Shown piece after piece: positions 16,974 through 24,993 of a stretch of DNA of 54,258 nt. A program made the translations under genes and the position numbers. The stretch covers positions 1-54,258 of the IMG/VR virus record IMGVR_UViG_3300012000_000021. The stretch is one strand, 5' to 3'. Numbering within the stretch: the first letter of the stretch is position 1; each line of letters starts with the position of its first letter. This DNA comes from a virus. Under the pieces are notes generated by a model. The model saw only the letters and a program-made list of their open reading frames with translations. It made no database searches and was not told the DNA's origin.

Positions 16974-18710
16974 CTATTCCTTATCAACCGATCTGCGCTG
17001 TGGGATTTTAGTTCCGTAGGCATCGGTGACAAGTTTGTTACGCAGTTCTGCCTCAGCCTGGACTTCGATTCCCTTAGTCTCTTGGCTTGCAGGATTTTGT
17101 GGATTGTTGTCATCCTGTGGTCCCATCATGCCATCACCCATAACATCGCCGTCTCCTAGTTGAGTAGGCTGCATTGGGATAGCGGAGTTGCCATCAGGTC
17201 CTGGCATCATTCCAGTCATGTCCATGATCTGCTTCTGGATCTGGATCTTTACAAGTTGTAGAGCGCCATCTGCTTCAGCATCAGTGATAAGTTCTTGACG
17301 AATTTCCTGCAACTTCTCCTCTGGGAATTCCTCACCAAGAGTACGAAGTGCACCTTCTTTAGACTCAAGACCCATACCCAACTTAGTCTGGATTTCGTTG
17401 AGCGCAATCAACTTATCAAGAGGCAGTGGCTGTGGGAAGTGAGCATAGTTCATGTACGAGATAGGATCATTAGGATCAAGCATAGGTAGTTGACCTGGCT
17501 TAATAGGTCCATCTACATCTGGGTTGTACATCATCGTCTCTGGTTCCTTGAGGTACAGAGTACGAAGTGCTAACTCGTTGATTCTTTCAATACCCTTGCC
17601 ATACTGGGCTACCTTTTGTGAGTAGCGATTCATCAATGGCTGATACTGGATAGACAGGGCTACACCTGAGGTGTTAGAAATCGCTTGAACTTGTCCCAGT
17701 GCGGTTTCTGGGATGTTCATAAGTTCATGCATTGAGCGCTTTAGAAGTTCGAGATACTTCAAAGCACCATCAATACCTTGGGCGCCGCCTTCAAGATTGA
17801 AGACTTGAGCATCTTTTGGAAGACCGCCCCAAACCTTCTTAGCACCCTTTTCCAAGTTAGAGGCTTTAGCACCCACGATCACTGTCACTGGTGATGCGTG
17901 GTAATTAATGATGTCAGCGACATCAGTGCTAATTTCGTTGTATGCACGGTTGATAGTGATGATGTCATGTGCGTCCGAGAGACCCCACGGCGATCCTGAA
18001 ACAGGAACATTAGGTATATGTACCACTGGGATTAGTCCTAGTGGATTTGGGCGAGAGTCAATTAACTCATCGTTGACGTACTCTTCAATAACGTCGTCAG
18101 TCAAAATTTCAGTATAGGTAAACACTTGACGTGTACCTTCTAGTGATGTTCCCCAGAAACGATACTTCTGTTTAAAACGCAGTAGGCGTGTGCGATCGTG
18201 TGGGTGGAACTCAGGAAAACAGAAAGAAGAGTTCATTGGTAGTAGACGAACACGGCCAGGATGGAAGTGACCAGCAGAGTCTGTCCATGGCTCTTCGTAT
18301 GCGACCTTTACAAAACAATCACCAGTGATTCCGCCTTGCTGTCCCATCTCAAGTAGGACACGCATCTTGTCATTGTCTACTTCCCAAATGCGCTCTAAGC
18401 GATCTGGAACAATTGCTTCTGTTGCTTTAGGTGAACGAAAATGTATACCGTTACCAAATGTAAAACGTGAAAGATAGTCATCAAATGCACGGTAGTAGTT
18501 AACTGCAATCTGCATCTCACCTTGCTCACGGCGATAGCCCCAGTGATGACCAAGATACATCGCCCAGTTGAGTGAGTAACGATTAAGTCGAGGACCGTGT
18601 ACTTCAAACTCTTCATCAGCAAGTTCCACCAAACCAAGTGGTGAAATTGAGATTGTTAAATCGCTAGAGGCTGCTCTATACGATGGAGGACTAAAGTCAA
18701 GAAATGACAT
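16974..18710 (-). CDS. Portal protein, 578 aa
   Basis: The size and motifs fit an SPP1-gp6-type portal: an N-terminal region with RYSLNWAMYLGHHWGYRREQ and AVNYYRAFDDYLSRFTFGNG, the wing region with QQGGITGDCFVKVAYEE, and LGLIPVVHIPNVPVSGSPWG. The stem/clip region follows (HDIITINRAYNEISTDVADI; GGLPKDAQVFNLEGGAQGID; MNIPETALGQVQAISNTSG). An acidic, Pro/Met-rich C-terminus comes last. The portal forms the 12-fold DNA channel and scaffold nucleation site. Its ATG overlaps the upstream gene's stop by one base. Confidence 0.88.
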   Translation of the reverse strand: MSFLDFSPPSYRAASSDLTISISPLGLVELADEEFEVHGPRLNRYSLNWAMYLGHHWGYRREQGEMQIAVNYYRAFDDYLSRFTFGNGIHFRSPKATEAIVPDRLERIWEVDNDKMRVLLEMGQQGGITGDCFVKVAYEEPWTDSAGHFHPGRVRLLPMNSSFCFPEFHPHDRTRLLRFKQKYRFWGTSLEGTRQVFTYTEILTDDVIEEYVNDELIDSRPNPLGLIPVVHIPNVPVSGSPWGLSDAHDIITINRAYNEISTDVADIINYHASPVTVIVGAKASNLEKGAKKVWGGLPKDAQVFNLEGGAQGIDGALKYLELLKRSMHELMNIPETALGQVQAISNTSGVALSIQYQPLMNRYSQKVAQYGKGIERINELALRTLYLKEPETMMYNPDVDGPIKPGQLPMLDPNDPISYMNYAHFPQPLPLDKLIALNEIQTKLGMGLESKEGALRTLGEEFPEEKLQEIRQELITDAEADGALQLVKIQIQKQIMDMTGMMPGPDGNSAIPMQPTQLGDGDVMGDGMMGPQDDNNPQNPASQETKGIEVQAEAELRNKLVTDAYGTKIPQRRSVDKE

Positions 18711-18955
18711 TACTTCTTCTTATCTTTCTTGTTTTCTTTTTTAGTTTCAAGATGCTTTGACTTTTCTTTGTCTTCTTTTTTCTTAGCCATTGCAACTTTA
18801 CGTGTGGCTTCAGTCGTTTCAACAAACTGTCCACCGCTCTGGATGTACTTCTTGTGCACCCATGCTGATGCACCTGGATTTGGGTATGAGGAATACTTAG
18901 CACGAGCCATAGCAACGATAGTTGCATATAACTTTGGGTTTGCGGGTTTTCTCAT
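18710..18955 (-). CDS. Small basic protein next to portal, 81 aa
   Basis: GGAGGAG lies directly before ATG 18955. Residues 8-48 (YATIVAMARAKYSSYPNPGA, SAWVHKKYIQSGGQF) have the pattern of small DNA-virus proteins in which a conserved W...YxxxGGxF motif ends a short domain (DUF5872-like; tentative). Residues 50-81 are almost entirely Lys/Glu/Asp, a flexible charged tail. A role near DNA packaging or head DNA is possible from its place. Confidence 0.6.
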   Translation of the reverse strand: MRKPANPKLYATIVAMARAKYSSYPNPGASAWVHKKYIQSGGQFVETTEATRKVAMAKKKEDKEKSKHLETKKENKKDKKK

Positions 18956-18977
18956 ATCTCCTCCAAGGATAGCCTAA

Positions 18978-19003
18978 CCACCCTCACACTAGTGTAAGGG
19001 TGG
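18978..19003 (-). other. 12-bp hairpin, strand-specific G-U pair
   Basis: The minus strand reads CCACCCTTACAC-TA-GTGTGAGGGTGG (read as 11-12 pairs around a tiny loop). The one imperfect pair is a U-G wobble in the minus RNA but C-A on the plus strand. No T run. Likely an RNA element between the 131-aa and 81-aa genes. Confidence 0.5.
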
Positions 19004-19024
19004 GTCGGCGTACTTACTAAACTA

Positions 19025-19420
19025 TTAGTCGTTTACGACTGTTGGTGACATGCGCTGTGTGCGGCCACCTGAACGAACTGCAGTCTCAAATTGAGCACCT
19101 GAATAGTCATTCATTGTTCCATGTGCAAATTCACCAAGGAATGTTGGTGCTTCTGTCCATGATGCTGATCCAACGTGTGCACGCTCTGAGAGAGTCTCAG
19201 CAGCGGTCTTTGTGTGTACTGGTGCGTTGCGGTTTGGACGGCCAGGTGCTGTTGCAGAACCTGACATCATTCCTACCTGGAAGTCTGCTGGCACATCTGT
19301 GTCAGTTGCGACTCCTTCTTCAAAACGTAGTGGTCCACGGCGAGTTGCGTTGCCAGACTCTTTCATTTCGTAGATCTGAGGTGCACGCTCTGGAAAGCGA
19401 GGTGCTGGTGAGATTGTCAT
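19025..19420 (-). CDS. Hypothetical virion-type protein, 131 aa
   Basis: AGGAG is 6 bases before ATG 19420. The protein is Pro/Gly/Thr/Arg rich with little predicted secondary structure (APRFPERAPQIYEMKESGNA; TAPGRPNRNAPVHTKTAAET). It lies between terminase and portal. Disordered proteins of this kind are common as minor head proteins. Family not recognised. Confidence 0.6.
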   Translation of the reverse strand: MTISPAPRFPERAPQIYEMKESGNATRRGPLRFEEGVATDTDVPADFQVGMMSGSATAPGRPNRNAPVHTKTAAETLSERAHVGSASWTEAPTFLGEFAHGTMNDYSGAQFETAVRSGGRTQRMSPTVVND

Positions 19421-19470
19421 ATTTACTCCTTACATAGTTTCCACCTTTTTGAGGTATCTATGTTGTTCAA

Positions 19471-21051
19471 CTAGAAAAAAGGATTACTTGATGCAACAAC
19501 TTCTGGCATTACCAAATCCTTAGTTAAGGAGCAGGCAATAGACAGAGAGTCCACAAAGTCATCGTGTGCATAGGATTCGTCAGGTGCGGCAACTAAGAAG
19601 TTAGGTCCTTTGTACTGTACCTCAGCATCTACCATCTGCTGGTAAAACCGCTTCCAAGTACGAAGTCTGCGAGTTTTTGCGTGTGCTGGCCATGCAAGCA
19701 TCTTGCGTTGGATCAATGCCTGTAGGTGCTTCCAACGACCAGATTGCTCACTAGGACTAGATGTCAAAGACATAACCTCTGCCCTAGGAATCAATAGTTT
19801 AAGGCGCTGCGCTACAGCGTCACCTACACCGTTGGCGTCCACACCAATAGCAAGGACGTCGTAGTTACTGAGGAAGTTTACGATCTGGAAGTACTGCTCT
19901 TCCCAATCGTCTCCCTGCATCTCTAACCAGTTAAGGACTCTGTGATCAAAATAACCAAACTCATCAGGACGATCCCAATCAACCCAAACCACAGTAACAA
20001 CTGTAGAGTCAGTTTTACGAGCAGGGTCGATGCCGACAACGACTGGGGTTTTATGCCATACCTTAACCAGTTCTTGAGAAGTGTCCCCCAAGTCGTCCAT
20101 AATGTTTGAAGTAACAAACATGCCTCGCTCAAGAAGCCATTTGCAGTTGTACGACATTTGAAATTCATCTGATTCCTCACCAATTCGTAGTATTTCTTTT
20201 CTAATAAACTTTTCATAGTTATCATTAAACTTTGCAACATCTTTCCAGTCCCATTGGAAATGGTTCTGTCTATTACCACGAGTCGTTTGACGACGTCGGT
20301 TCATCTGGATTGCTTTGTAGAAGTTGTTCTTACTCGTTGTAGGTGTTCCAGTCTTTACCATTGTTCCTGCGTAGTAGGCAAGCATCGGAGAGATTGACTT
20401 AGAGACTACGAAGTCGTCAGCCTCTTGACACTCGTCAATAACGATCAAATGGAAAGACTTAGACTCAATCTTTGCACGAGGGTTTGCAGTCATCATGGTA
20501 ATAGTAGAGCCTGACTTCTTTAGTTTAATCTGACGTGTTACGCCTCCTACACGAGCAGTCTGATCATCAATCTCAGGATCGCCAAGGATCTCTAGTGCAC
20601 GCTCTGATGTAAGGCGTGTGACTGTTCTACCAAATAAAGTTTCAGCCTGTCCTTCAGTAGGTGCAAATAGTCCTACCCACAACCCATCTTTGAATTTACC
20701 AAGTAAGTCTGGGTATAACTTTGCAAGTCTAGGAAGTAGCACCATCAGTGTGGCTACTGTGTCAGCAACAGTCTCTGATTTTCCTGACTGACGTGAAGCA
20801 AGTGCTGTGATCTCTTCACCATCATTAATGATGACAGATTCAATAATACGACGTGCTAGAGGCTTTTGGTAAGGGTGCAGATCATGACCGACAAGGACCT
20901 TAAGAAAGTCCATAATCTTCTCAATAAGTTTGTCAACAAACTGTTGAGACAGTTCATCGAGTTGTTCATCTAGAGGTTCGTTTTCTCCTTGTTCTTCTGC
21001 TTGATAGAACTCAGGACTAATCTCTTCAAACTTGTCTTGATCCACTGTCAT
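19471..21051 (-). CDS. terL: Terminase large subunit, 526 aa
   Basis: The DNA-packaging motor. N-terminal ATPase: adenine-region LHPYQKPLARRII (about 59-71), Walker A SRQSGKS (86-92), Walker B LIVIDECQE (202-210, with D206 and E207) and coupling motif TGTPTTS (234-240). C-terminal RNase H-fold nuclease: VVGIDPARK (D342), AIGVDANGVGD (D405) and HDDFVDSLSIA (D497/D498/D501). Length is in the normal range. It overlaps the upstream gene by 4 bases. No recognisable small subunit is adjacent. Confidence 0.93.
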   Translation of the reverse strand: MTVDQDKFEEISPEFYQAEEQGENEPLDEQLDELSQQFVDKLIEKIMDFLKVLVGHDLHPYQKPLARRIIESVIINDGEEITALASRQSGKSETVADTVATLMVLLPRLAKLYPDLLGKFKDGLWVGLFAPTEGQAETLFGRTVTRLTSERALEILGDPEIDDQTARVGGVTRQIKLKKSGSTITMMTANPRAKIESKSFHLIVIDECQEADDFVVSKSISPMLAYYAGTMVKTGTPTTSKNNFYKAIQMNRRRQTTRGNRQNHFQWDWKDVAKFNDNYEKFIRKEILRIGEESDEFQMSYNCKWLLERGMFVTSNIMDDLGDTSQELVKVWHKTPVVVGIDPARKTDSTVVTVVWVDWDRPDEFGYFDHRVLNWLEMQGDDWEEQYFQIVNFLSNYDVLAIGVDANGVGDAVAQRLKLLIPRAEVMSLTSSPSEQSGRWKHLQALIQRKMLAWPAHAKTRRLRTWKRFYQQMVDAEVQYKGPNFLVAAPDESYAHDDFVDSLSIACSLTKDLVMPEVVASSNPFF

Positions 21052-21185
21052 ATGGAACTCTGTGTGCGTCGCTTTAACTCTTTGGCAATAGCGTAGAAGG
21101 CCTCAGCGCCCATAACAACTTCATCGAGGTCAGCCTCGCTCTGGTGCCTCTGCCATGTCGAAATGTTTTTGCCGATCGTATACAT
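21048..21185 (-). CDS. Small helical protein upstream of terminase, 45 aa
   Basis: The frame is open to 21293, but ATG 21185 has GGAG 6 bases upstream and cuts the overlap with the upstream gene to 56 bases. The product (MYTIGKNISTWQRHQSEADL...) is a short helical, charged peptide ending KELKRRTQSSI. Its stop overlaps the terminase ATG, so translation is probably coupled. It could be a reduced packaging accessory. The longer form would be 81 aa with a very basic N-terminus. Confidence 0.5.
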   Translation of the reverse strand: MYTIGKNISTWQRHQSEADLDEVVMGAEAFYAIAKELKRRTQSSI

Positions 21186-21531
21186 TGACTGCTCCATCCA
21201 TAAGATCAAATCTGGAGTAGAGACCGTCGACACTCGTTTCTCGATTCGACTCTGGGGCTGGTGTCCAACCTGCTTCTTCCGTAAAATCCTCATATGTAAC
21301 TTCCCGTCTTGCTAGTGCTCCGCTTAATGCTTCTTCTTCGTCTTTCATGGCTCCCCACTTACCTAAGACTAGTCCATGGTACTTGGGTAATCGTACTATG
21401 AACGGAGTAGCAGTTCTGTACGGTTCTTCTATTTCTTGGCTCCAGCCACGAACAACAAGTTTGTTACCCCACTCATAGGGGAACCTAGTAACTTGAACAA
21501 ATAGTGATCCGACATTGTGTACCTTTGGCAT
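21130..21531 (-). CDS. Hypothetical phage protein, 133 aa
   Basis: Compact N-terminal region with aromatic residues (FVQVTRFPYEWGNKLVVRGW), then acidic helices. No membrane segment. Family not recognised. It begins immediately after the stop of the KTSC-domain gene and overlaps the small gene leading into terminase. A packaging or head-completion role is possible. Confidence 0.6.
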   Translation of the reverse strand: MPKVHNVGSLFVQVTRFPYEWGNKLVVRGWSQEIEEPYRTATPFIVRLPKYHGLVLGKWGAMKDEEEALSGALARREVTYEDFTEEAGWTPAPESNRETSVDGLYSRFDLMDGAVNVYDRQKHFDMAEAPERG

Positions 21532-22245
21532 TTACTTCTTTCTGGATGAAGTGCTGTACTGCTTTCCACGACTGCTTGTCTGAGAGATACGAGCATAACG
21601 GTAGAACTCTTTACGCACACCTGCTGGGATAGAGCGAACATTAGCAGGTCCACGAGGTTTAAAGTCTAAGTACTTATAAATGTATTGGCCCTTTGAGACA
21701 CGTCTTTTGAAGTTCTGCCACTCAGATGGAGTTACCTCGTAGTAGTTGTAGAAGGTTCCATCACGGAACACCACAGTCAGAACGCCTCTTACCTTGTCGT
21801 AACCTGCGGCTACTGTGCGAGGGCGTTCTGGTCTACTGCTAGAGGTTGGAACAACAGTTAATGGAGCCGCTGCTGTGCCTTCATCTCCTTGAGGACCTTT
21901 GTATCCAGGGACAATAAGTTCGCCTGTGTCATCATCTTCATCATAAGACTGGCGGTAAGAAGATCGGTCGACGTAATTTCCGTCTGAGTCAATGTAGTAC
22001 GCATCAGCATCAATGCTCTGCGCTAACGCATCTCCCGCCTGATTGCGACGGTTTGCCTCTCCAAAAGATTGTGGCTTGTAGTACTTGTCAATTTCACCAA
22101 GGAACTCAATACCACCGAACTCTCCAGAAGATGCTGCTGTTGGAAGACCAGCAAAGTTTCCAGAGATCTGACCAAGTAGTTCGCCAGAAGACGGTATAGC
22201 AGTGCGTTGATTGCTCACTGCTCTACCGCCTACTGGACGTACCAT
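21532..22245 (-). CDS. KTSC-domain protein, 237 aa
   Basis: The N-terminal ~110 residues are low-complexity and acidic (SYRQSYDEDDDTGELIVPGY). A KTSC-type domain follows at about residues 145-200: LTVVFRDGTFYNYYEVTPSE then FKRRVSKGQYIYKYLD. KTSC domains are small folds found in phage and bacterial proteins, sometimes attached to nucleic-acid enzymes or virion proteins. The tail is basic (SSRGKQYSTSSRKK). The ribosome site AGGAT before ATG 22245 lies inside a hairpin (22252-22269), suggesting translational control. Confidence 0.7.
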   Translation of the reverse strand: MVRPVGGRAVSNQRTAIPSSGELLGQISGNFAGLPTAASSGEFGGIEFLGEIDKYYKPQSFGEANRRNQAGDALAQSIDADAYYIDSDGNYVDRSSYRQSYDEDDDTGELIVPGYKGPQGDEGTAAAPLTVVPTSSSRPERPRTVAAGYDKVRGVLTVVFRDGTFYNYYEVTPSEWQNFKRRVSKGQYIYKYLDFKPRGPANVRSIPAGVRKEFYRYARISQTSSRGKQYSTSSRKK

Positions 22246-22251
22246 TGTTTT

Positions 22252-22269
22252 ATCCTAACAGATTAGGAT
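22252..22269 (-). promoter_or_regulatory. Hairpin covering the ribosome site of the KTSC gene
   Basis: ATCCTAA (22252-22258) pairs with TTAGGAT (22263-22269). On the minus RNA the 3' arm is TTAGGAT, which contains the AGGAT Shine-Dalgarno of the gene starting at 22245. The stem also reaches the stop codon of the upstream gene, so ribosomes finishing there would open it. Confidence 0.45.
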
Positions 22270-22967
22270 TATGCCCAAGGTGTAAGAGTTACTGTTGCAC
22301 CTGGAACAACGCTGTTTTGTCCAGCGGTTAGTGATTGAGTCTTAATTGTTGCTGTTGCAGCAGTTAGTCTAGTTCCAGGTGTGATAGCGCCTGTGTCTGC
22401 GACTGTCCATCCTGAACCTGCAATAATAAGCGTAGTTCCTGAACCACCAGTTACAGTCCAAGTACCAACAAGTGCTGTTGGAATACCTGTTCCTGCAGCA
22501 ATAGTTACCTTTGTACTTACAGGCCATGTGCCTGTTCCACCAGAAACATATACCGTTGCTGCAGTAGTAGCAGTTACGTTAATACGAGTTGGTTGAGTAG
22601 CGGTGTTTGTTGCTGCTGACGCAGTGATAACAGTTAATGAAGCATCCTTCATTGCGTCCTGTGCAAGTGCTGTTGCAAATCCACGAACTTCTGGTACGAG
22701 TACGTAGTCAGTTGCTCCTACTACATCTTCGCCTGCTGTATTTGGTGTATATTGTGGATAACCATTCCAACCTGAAAGAGCGTTGATGTGGCTATCTGCT
22801 GCTGGATCTAGACGACCCGCTACTCTTGTAGTGACTGTTGTCGAAAGAGTTGCACTTGCTGCATTTGGACGAGCATCGTTTGGTTGAATAGGGAAGTTTC
22901 CATATACGAAGTCGATAGCGACCTCGCCTGCGTCATCGAGCAGGTTGCCGTTGTTATTTGTTGCCAT
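22269..22967 (-). CDS. Beta-rich virion protein, 232 aa
   Basis: After an acidic start (NNNGNLLDDAGEVAIDFVYG) the protein is Ala/Thr/Val/Gly rich with alternating hydrophobic residues typical of beta-sandwich virion proteins (TKVTIAAGTGIPTALVGTWT). A head decoration protein or a neck protein is possible. Family not recognised. Confidence 0.6.
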   Translation of the reverse strand: MATNNNGNLLDDAGEVAIDFVYGNFPIQPNDARPNAASATLSTTVTTRVAGRLDPAADSHINALSGWNGYPQYTPNTAGEDVVGATDYVLVPEVRGFATALAQDAMKDASLTVITASAATNTATQPTRINVTATTAATVYVSGGTGTWPVSTKVTIAAGTGIPTALVGTWTVTGGSGTTLIIAGSGWTVADTGAITPGTRLTAATATIKTQSLTAGQNSVVPGATVTLTPWA

Positions 22968-23025
22968 GAATAGTCTGCTTTCTCTAGAGAAGTTAAAGCC
23001 TCATGCGCTTAGAGGCATGACAAGT

Positions 23026-23262
23026 CTACTTAAAATCATCACAATCATGGTCTTCAAGTTCATTTGTTTCTAGAACAGTACGACAGTCCTTGCATTTGAA
23101 GAATTTGACATCGTCGAGACCTACATGTAAGGAATCAGAGTGATATTCCGCTTGATCCATCTGAGGACCTGCTAGAACCTCTGGAGGAAAAGGACCTCTA
23201 GGGCTGTGAGCAGATGAAGGGATCGCATGTCCTTGTATTGCAAACTTGCGAATTAACTTCAT
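23026..23262 (-). CDS. Zinc-ribbon-like small protein, 78 aa
   Basis: The C-terminal part has FFKCKDCRTVLETNELEDHD followed by C, giving CxxC...HxC metal ligands. The N-terminal half is Pro/His rich. Its ATG (23262) lies directly next to the stop of the upstream gene at 23263. Small zinc ribbons are abundant throughout this genome. Specific function unknown. Confidence 0.55.
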   Translation of the reverse strand: MKLIRKFAIQGHAIPSSAHSPRGPFPPEVLAGPQMDQAEYHSDSLHVGLDDVKFFKCKDCRTVLETNELEDHDCDDFK

Positions 23263-23481
23263 CTATTCCTCTGTTTTCTTAGGGGCCTTCTTCTTTGAGA
23301 CTGAGAGTGTTTCAGCAACAGTCTCTTTAGCCTCAGTAAATGCCTCAGTAATGTTTAATAGTCCCGCTTTACGACGGTCCTCCAAGAAACTTGGTAGATC
23401 TTTACCGCAGTAGTAGACAGACTTCGTCTTTGTTATGCGGTAGACATACATAGCGTCATTAGGACAGTTTGCACACTTCAT
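23263..23481 (-). CDS. Small zinc-binding protein, 72 aa
   Basis: ATG 23481 is preferred: GGAG is 5 bases upstream and it overlaps the previous stop by one base (TAATG). Residues 3-30 form a zinc site (KCANCPNDAMYVYRI ... YYCGKDL). The C-terminus is Lys/Glu rich. It resembles the short CxxC...YYCxxxL proteins seen in actinophages. Function unknown. Confidence 0.6.
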   Translation of the reverse strand: MKCANCPNDAMYVYRITKTKSVYYCGKDLPSFLEDRRKAGLLNITEAFTEAKETVAETLSVSKKKAPKKTEE

Positions 23482-23831
23482 TACCACTCCAATCCATGAC
23501 TAAACTTTTTGCTCTCAGTGTTCACATCGGCACCGCCACCCATAGGTCCTGGTCGTGATGGGCTTGGGAACATCTCGGATAATATTGTTTTTTGATCTTC
23601 TGGAACATCTCTGTGTTCAGATAAGTTTTGAGCACGAGTCCAGAACTCTGGTGGATACATGCCAAAGTTGCGAAGAATTTGACCATGAGCCTTTAACGCA
23701 GGGATCTGCTTCGTGCGAATTGCAAAATCTAAAATCTTCTTGTCAATTGCAGAAAGAGGATTTACTCGTGAGTCATACCCAGAATTAAAGTGGTTGTATG
23801 AATCATGGTCACGAGATAAACCGCCAGCCAT
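23481..23831 (-). CDS. Hypothetical phage protein, 116 aa
   Basis: Helical central part (AIDKKILDFAIRTKQIPALK; GQILRNFGMYPPEFWTRAQN), and a Gly/Pro-rich, probably disordered tail ending KKFSHGLEW. Family not recognised. It sits in a run of small late genes read toward terminase. Confidence 0.55.
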   Translation of the reverse strand: MAGGLSRDHDSYNHFNSGYDSRVNPLSAIDKKILDFAIRTKQIPALKAHGQILRNFGMYPPEFWTRAQNLSEHRDVPEDQKTILSEMFPSPSRPGPMGGGADVNTESKKFSHGLEW

Positions 23832-23833
23832 AG

Positions 23834-24202
23834 TTACTTCTTCTTTGGTCGTGTTCCAGGAGCCGTTGGCTTTGCGCCCTTAGACTTCACTGGTACTCGT
23901 GGGACCTTCGCCCCTGTAATTGGATTGGTTGCTGTGTTGCTCTTTAGTGTGCCTGGCACTGGTGCTCCTGTCGTTGATGGGTTTATTGCTCCGCGTTTCC
24001 GATACCCAGGCATTGGTGCTCCTGTGTTTTGTGGTGTCGGTTTAGTCTGTCGTGAAAGTACTGTCTGTTCGGTATGGCTTTGTTGAACCATAGCATTAGA
24101 GTAGTGCTTATCCTTTTCAGGTTCTGGCATAAATTTATCGATCAAACCAGCAGCCGCTGTAAACGGATTCCAGTCCTTTGATTGAAACTGCACGTTGCTC
24201 AT
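23834..24202 (-). CDS. Pro/Thr/Lys-rich protein with an internal repeat, 122 aa
   Basis: The N-terminal MSNVQFQSKDWNPF is distantly like the NL[S/N]xxQF leaders of other proteins in this window. Residues 60-110 contain three versions of a motif (NTGAPMPGYRKRG, TTGAPVPGTLKS, ITGAKVPRVPVKS), a tandem ~17-residue repeat with basic residues. Probably disordered; possibly binds DNA or another virion protein. Confidence 0.55.
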   Translation of the reverse strand: MSNVQFQSKDWNPFTAAAGLIDKFMPEPEKDKHYSNAMVQQSHTEQTVLSRQTKPTPQNTGAPMPGYRKRGAINPSTTGAPVPGTLKSNTATNPITGAKVPRVPVKSKGAKPTAPGTRPKKK

Positions 24203-24216
24203 GGGTCTATCTTCCC

Positions 24217-24582
24217 TTAATTAACGGGATTTGGAGTATTAATCTCAGATTTGTTTAGACAATTTTCAATAGCAATTAGTCTTTCGCCCATCTCTACGAA
24301 AGCCTCCATTACTAACTCTTGGTTTGCATAGAGTTTGTTGACAGTGTCCTTTGTGGACTTACCGCCATTTTGACTTAGTTCGCCGTCTAACTTATTGAGG
24401 CGCTGCATTACTCCTGGAACTTCATCTCTACCAGGGGATGCCTCTTCGCCCTCCCAGTCACGCATGAAGCGCTCCATCCACTGCATGAACCGTTTTATTC
24501 TTTTGTACAGTGGGCTCAAGAGAACTCCTAGGCTAATGAGAGCACCAGTGACAATTCCAATTGTCATAAAGGTATTTGTCAC
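24217..24582 (-). CDS. Membrane-anchored coiled-coil protein, 121 aa
   Basis: An N-terminal membrane helix (FMTIGIVTGALISLGVLLSP) is followed by a basic/aromatic stretch (YKRIKRFMQWMERFM) and a coiled-coil-like C-terminus. The layout is like DUF2746-type actinophage proteins that sit beside lysis genes. It neighbours two other small membrane proteins (24601-24792, 24829-24993), together a likely lysis module. Confidence 0.65.
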   Translation of the reverse strand: MTNTFMTIGIVTGALISLGVLLSPLYKRIKRFMQWMERFMRDWEGEEASPGRDEVPGVMQRLNKLDGELSQNGGKSTKDTVNKLYANQELVMEAFVEMGERLIAIENCLNKSEINTPNPVN

Positions 24583-24600
24583 TGGTGCATCTCCTCTAAA

Positions 24601-24792
24601 TTACTTCTTGCCGAAGCCGTATGATGGATCTTTTGGATTTATAAACTTTGCTGCTGGTCCAAGTAGACCTGCAATAAAGGCGTTAGCCAAAATCTTTGGG
24701 TCCGAAATTCCTGACATGTAGAGCGCTGCTACTGCAGCAGCACTTGCACGAAGCCAAGTTGCTCCTGCAGCCTTAAGTACGTTGATATCCAT
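24601..24792 (-). CDS. Small membrane protein, holin candidate, 63 aa
   Basis: AAGGAG precedes ATG 24792 by 5 bases. Two weakly hydrophobic segments, about residues 17-30 (ASAAAVAALYMSG) and 34-50 (ILANAFIAGLLGPAAKF), with a Lys-rich end (GFGKK). Size and topology fit a class II holin or a related small actinophage membrane protein. It lies in a row with two other membrane genes. Confidence 0.5.
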   Translation of the reverse strand: MDINVLKAAGATWLRASAAAVAALYMSGISDPKILANAFIAGLLGPAAKFINPKDPSYGFGKK

Positions 24793-24828
24793 GGTTCTCC
24801 TTACTAGATGCCCTCGGCTAATAATCTC

Positions 24829-24993
24829 TTATTCGTCTCGGTTACGCAGGGGATACGTGATAGCCCATGCAACTAGAGTTGCAACAATTGCATATCCAAC
24901 AATGGTTTTTGCGCTTCCATCAAGAACAACCCATGCAATGAACATGCCAAGGAGTGTCCAGAGTTGGTCAATCATGTCTTTTATTACTCTCAT
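24829..24993 (-). CDS. Two-TM small membrane protein, holin candidate, 54 aa
   Basis: Start ATG 24993 overlaps the stop of the 936-aa gene (ATGA). The product has helix 1 at about residues 10-25 (QLWTLLGMFIAWVVL) and helix 2 at 31-48 (IVGYAIVATLVAWAITYP), with Asp/Lys before and Arg/Asp/Glu after. This is the typical two-helix layout of a small holin. Confidence 0.6.
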   Translation of the reverse strand: MRVIKDMIDQLWTLLGMFIAWVVLDGSAKTIVGYAIVATLVAWAITYPLRNRDE

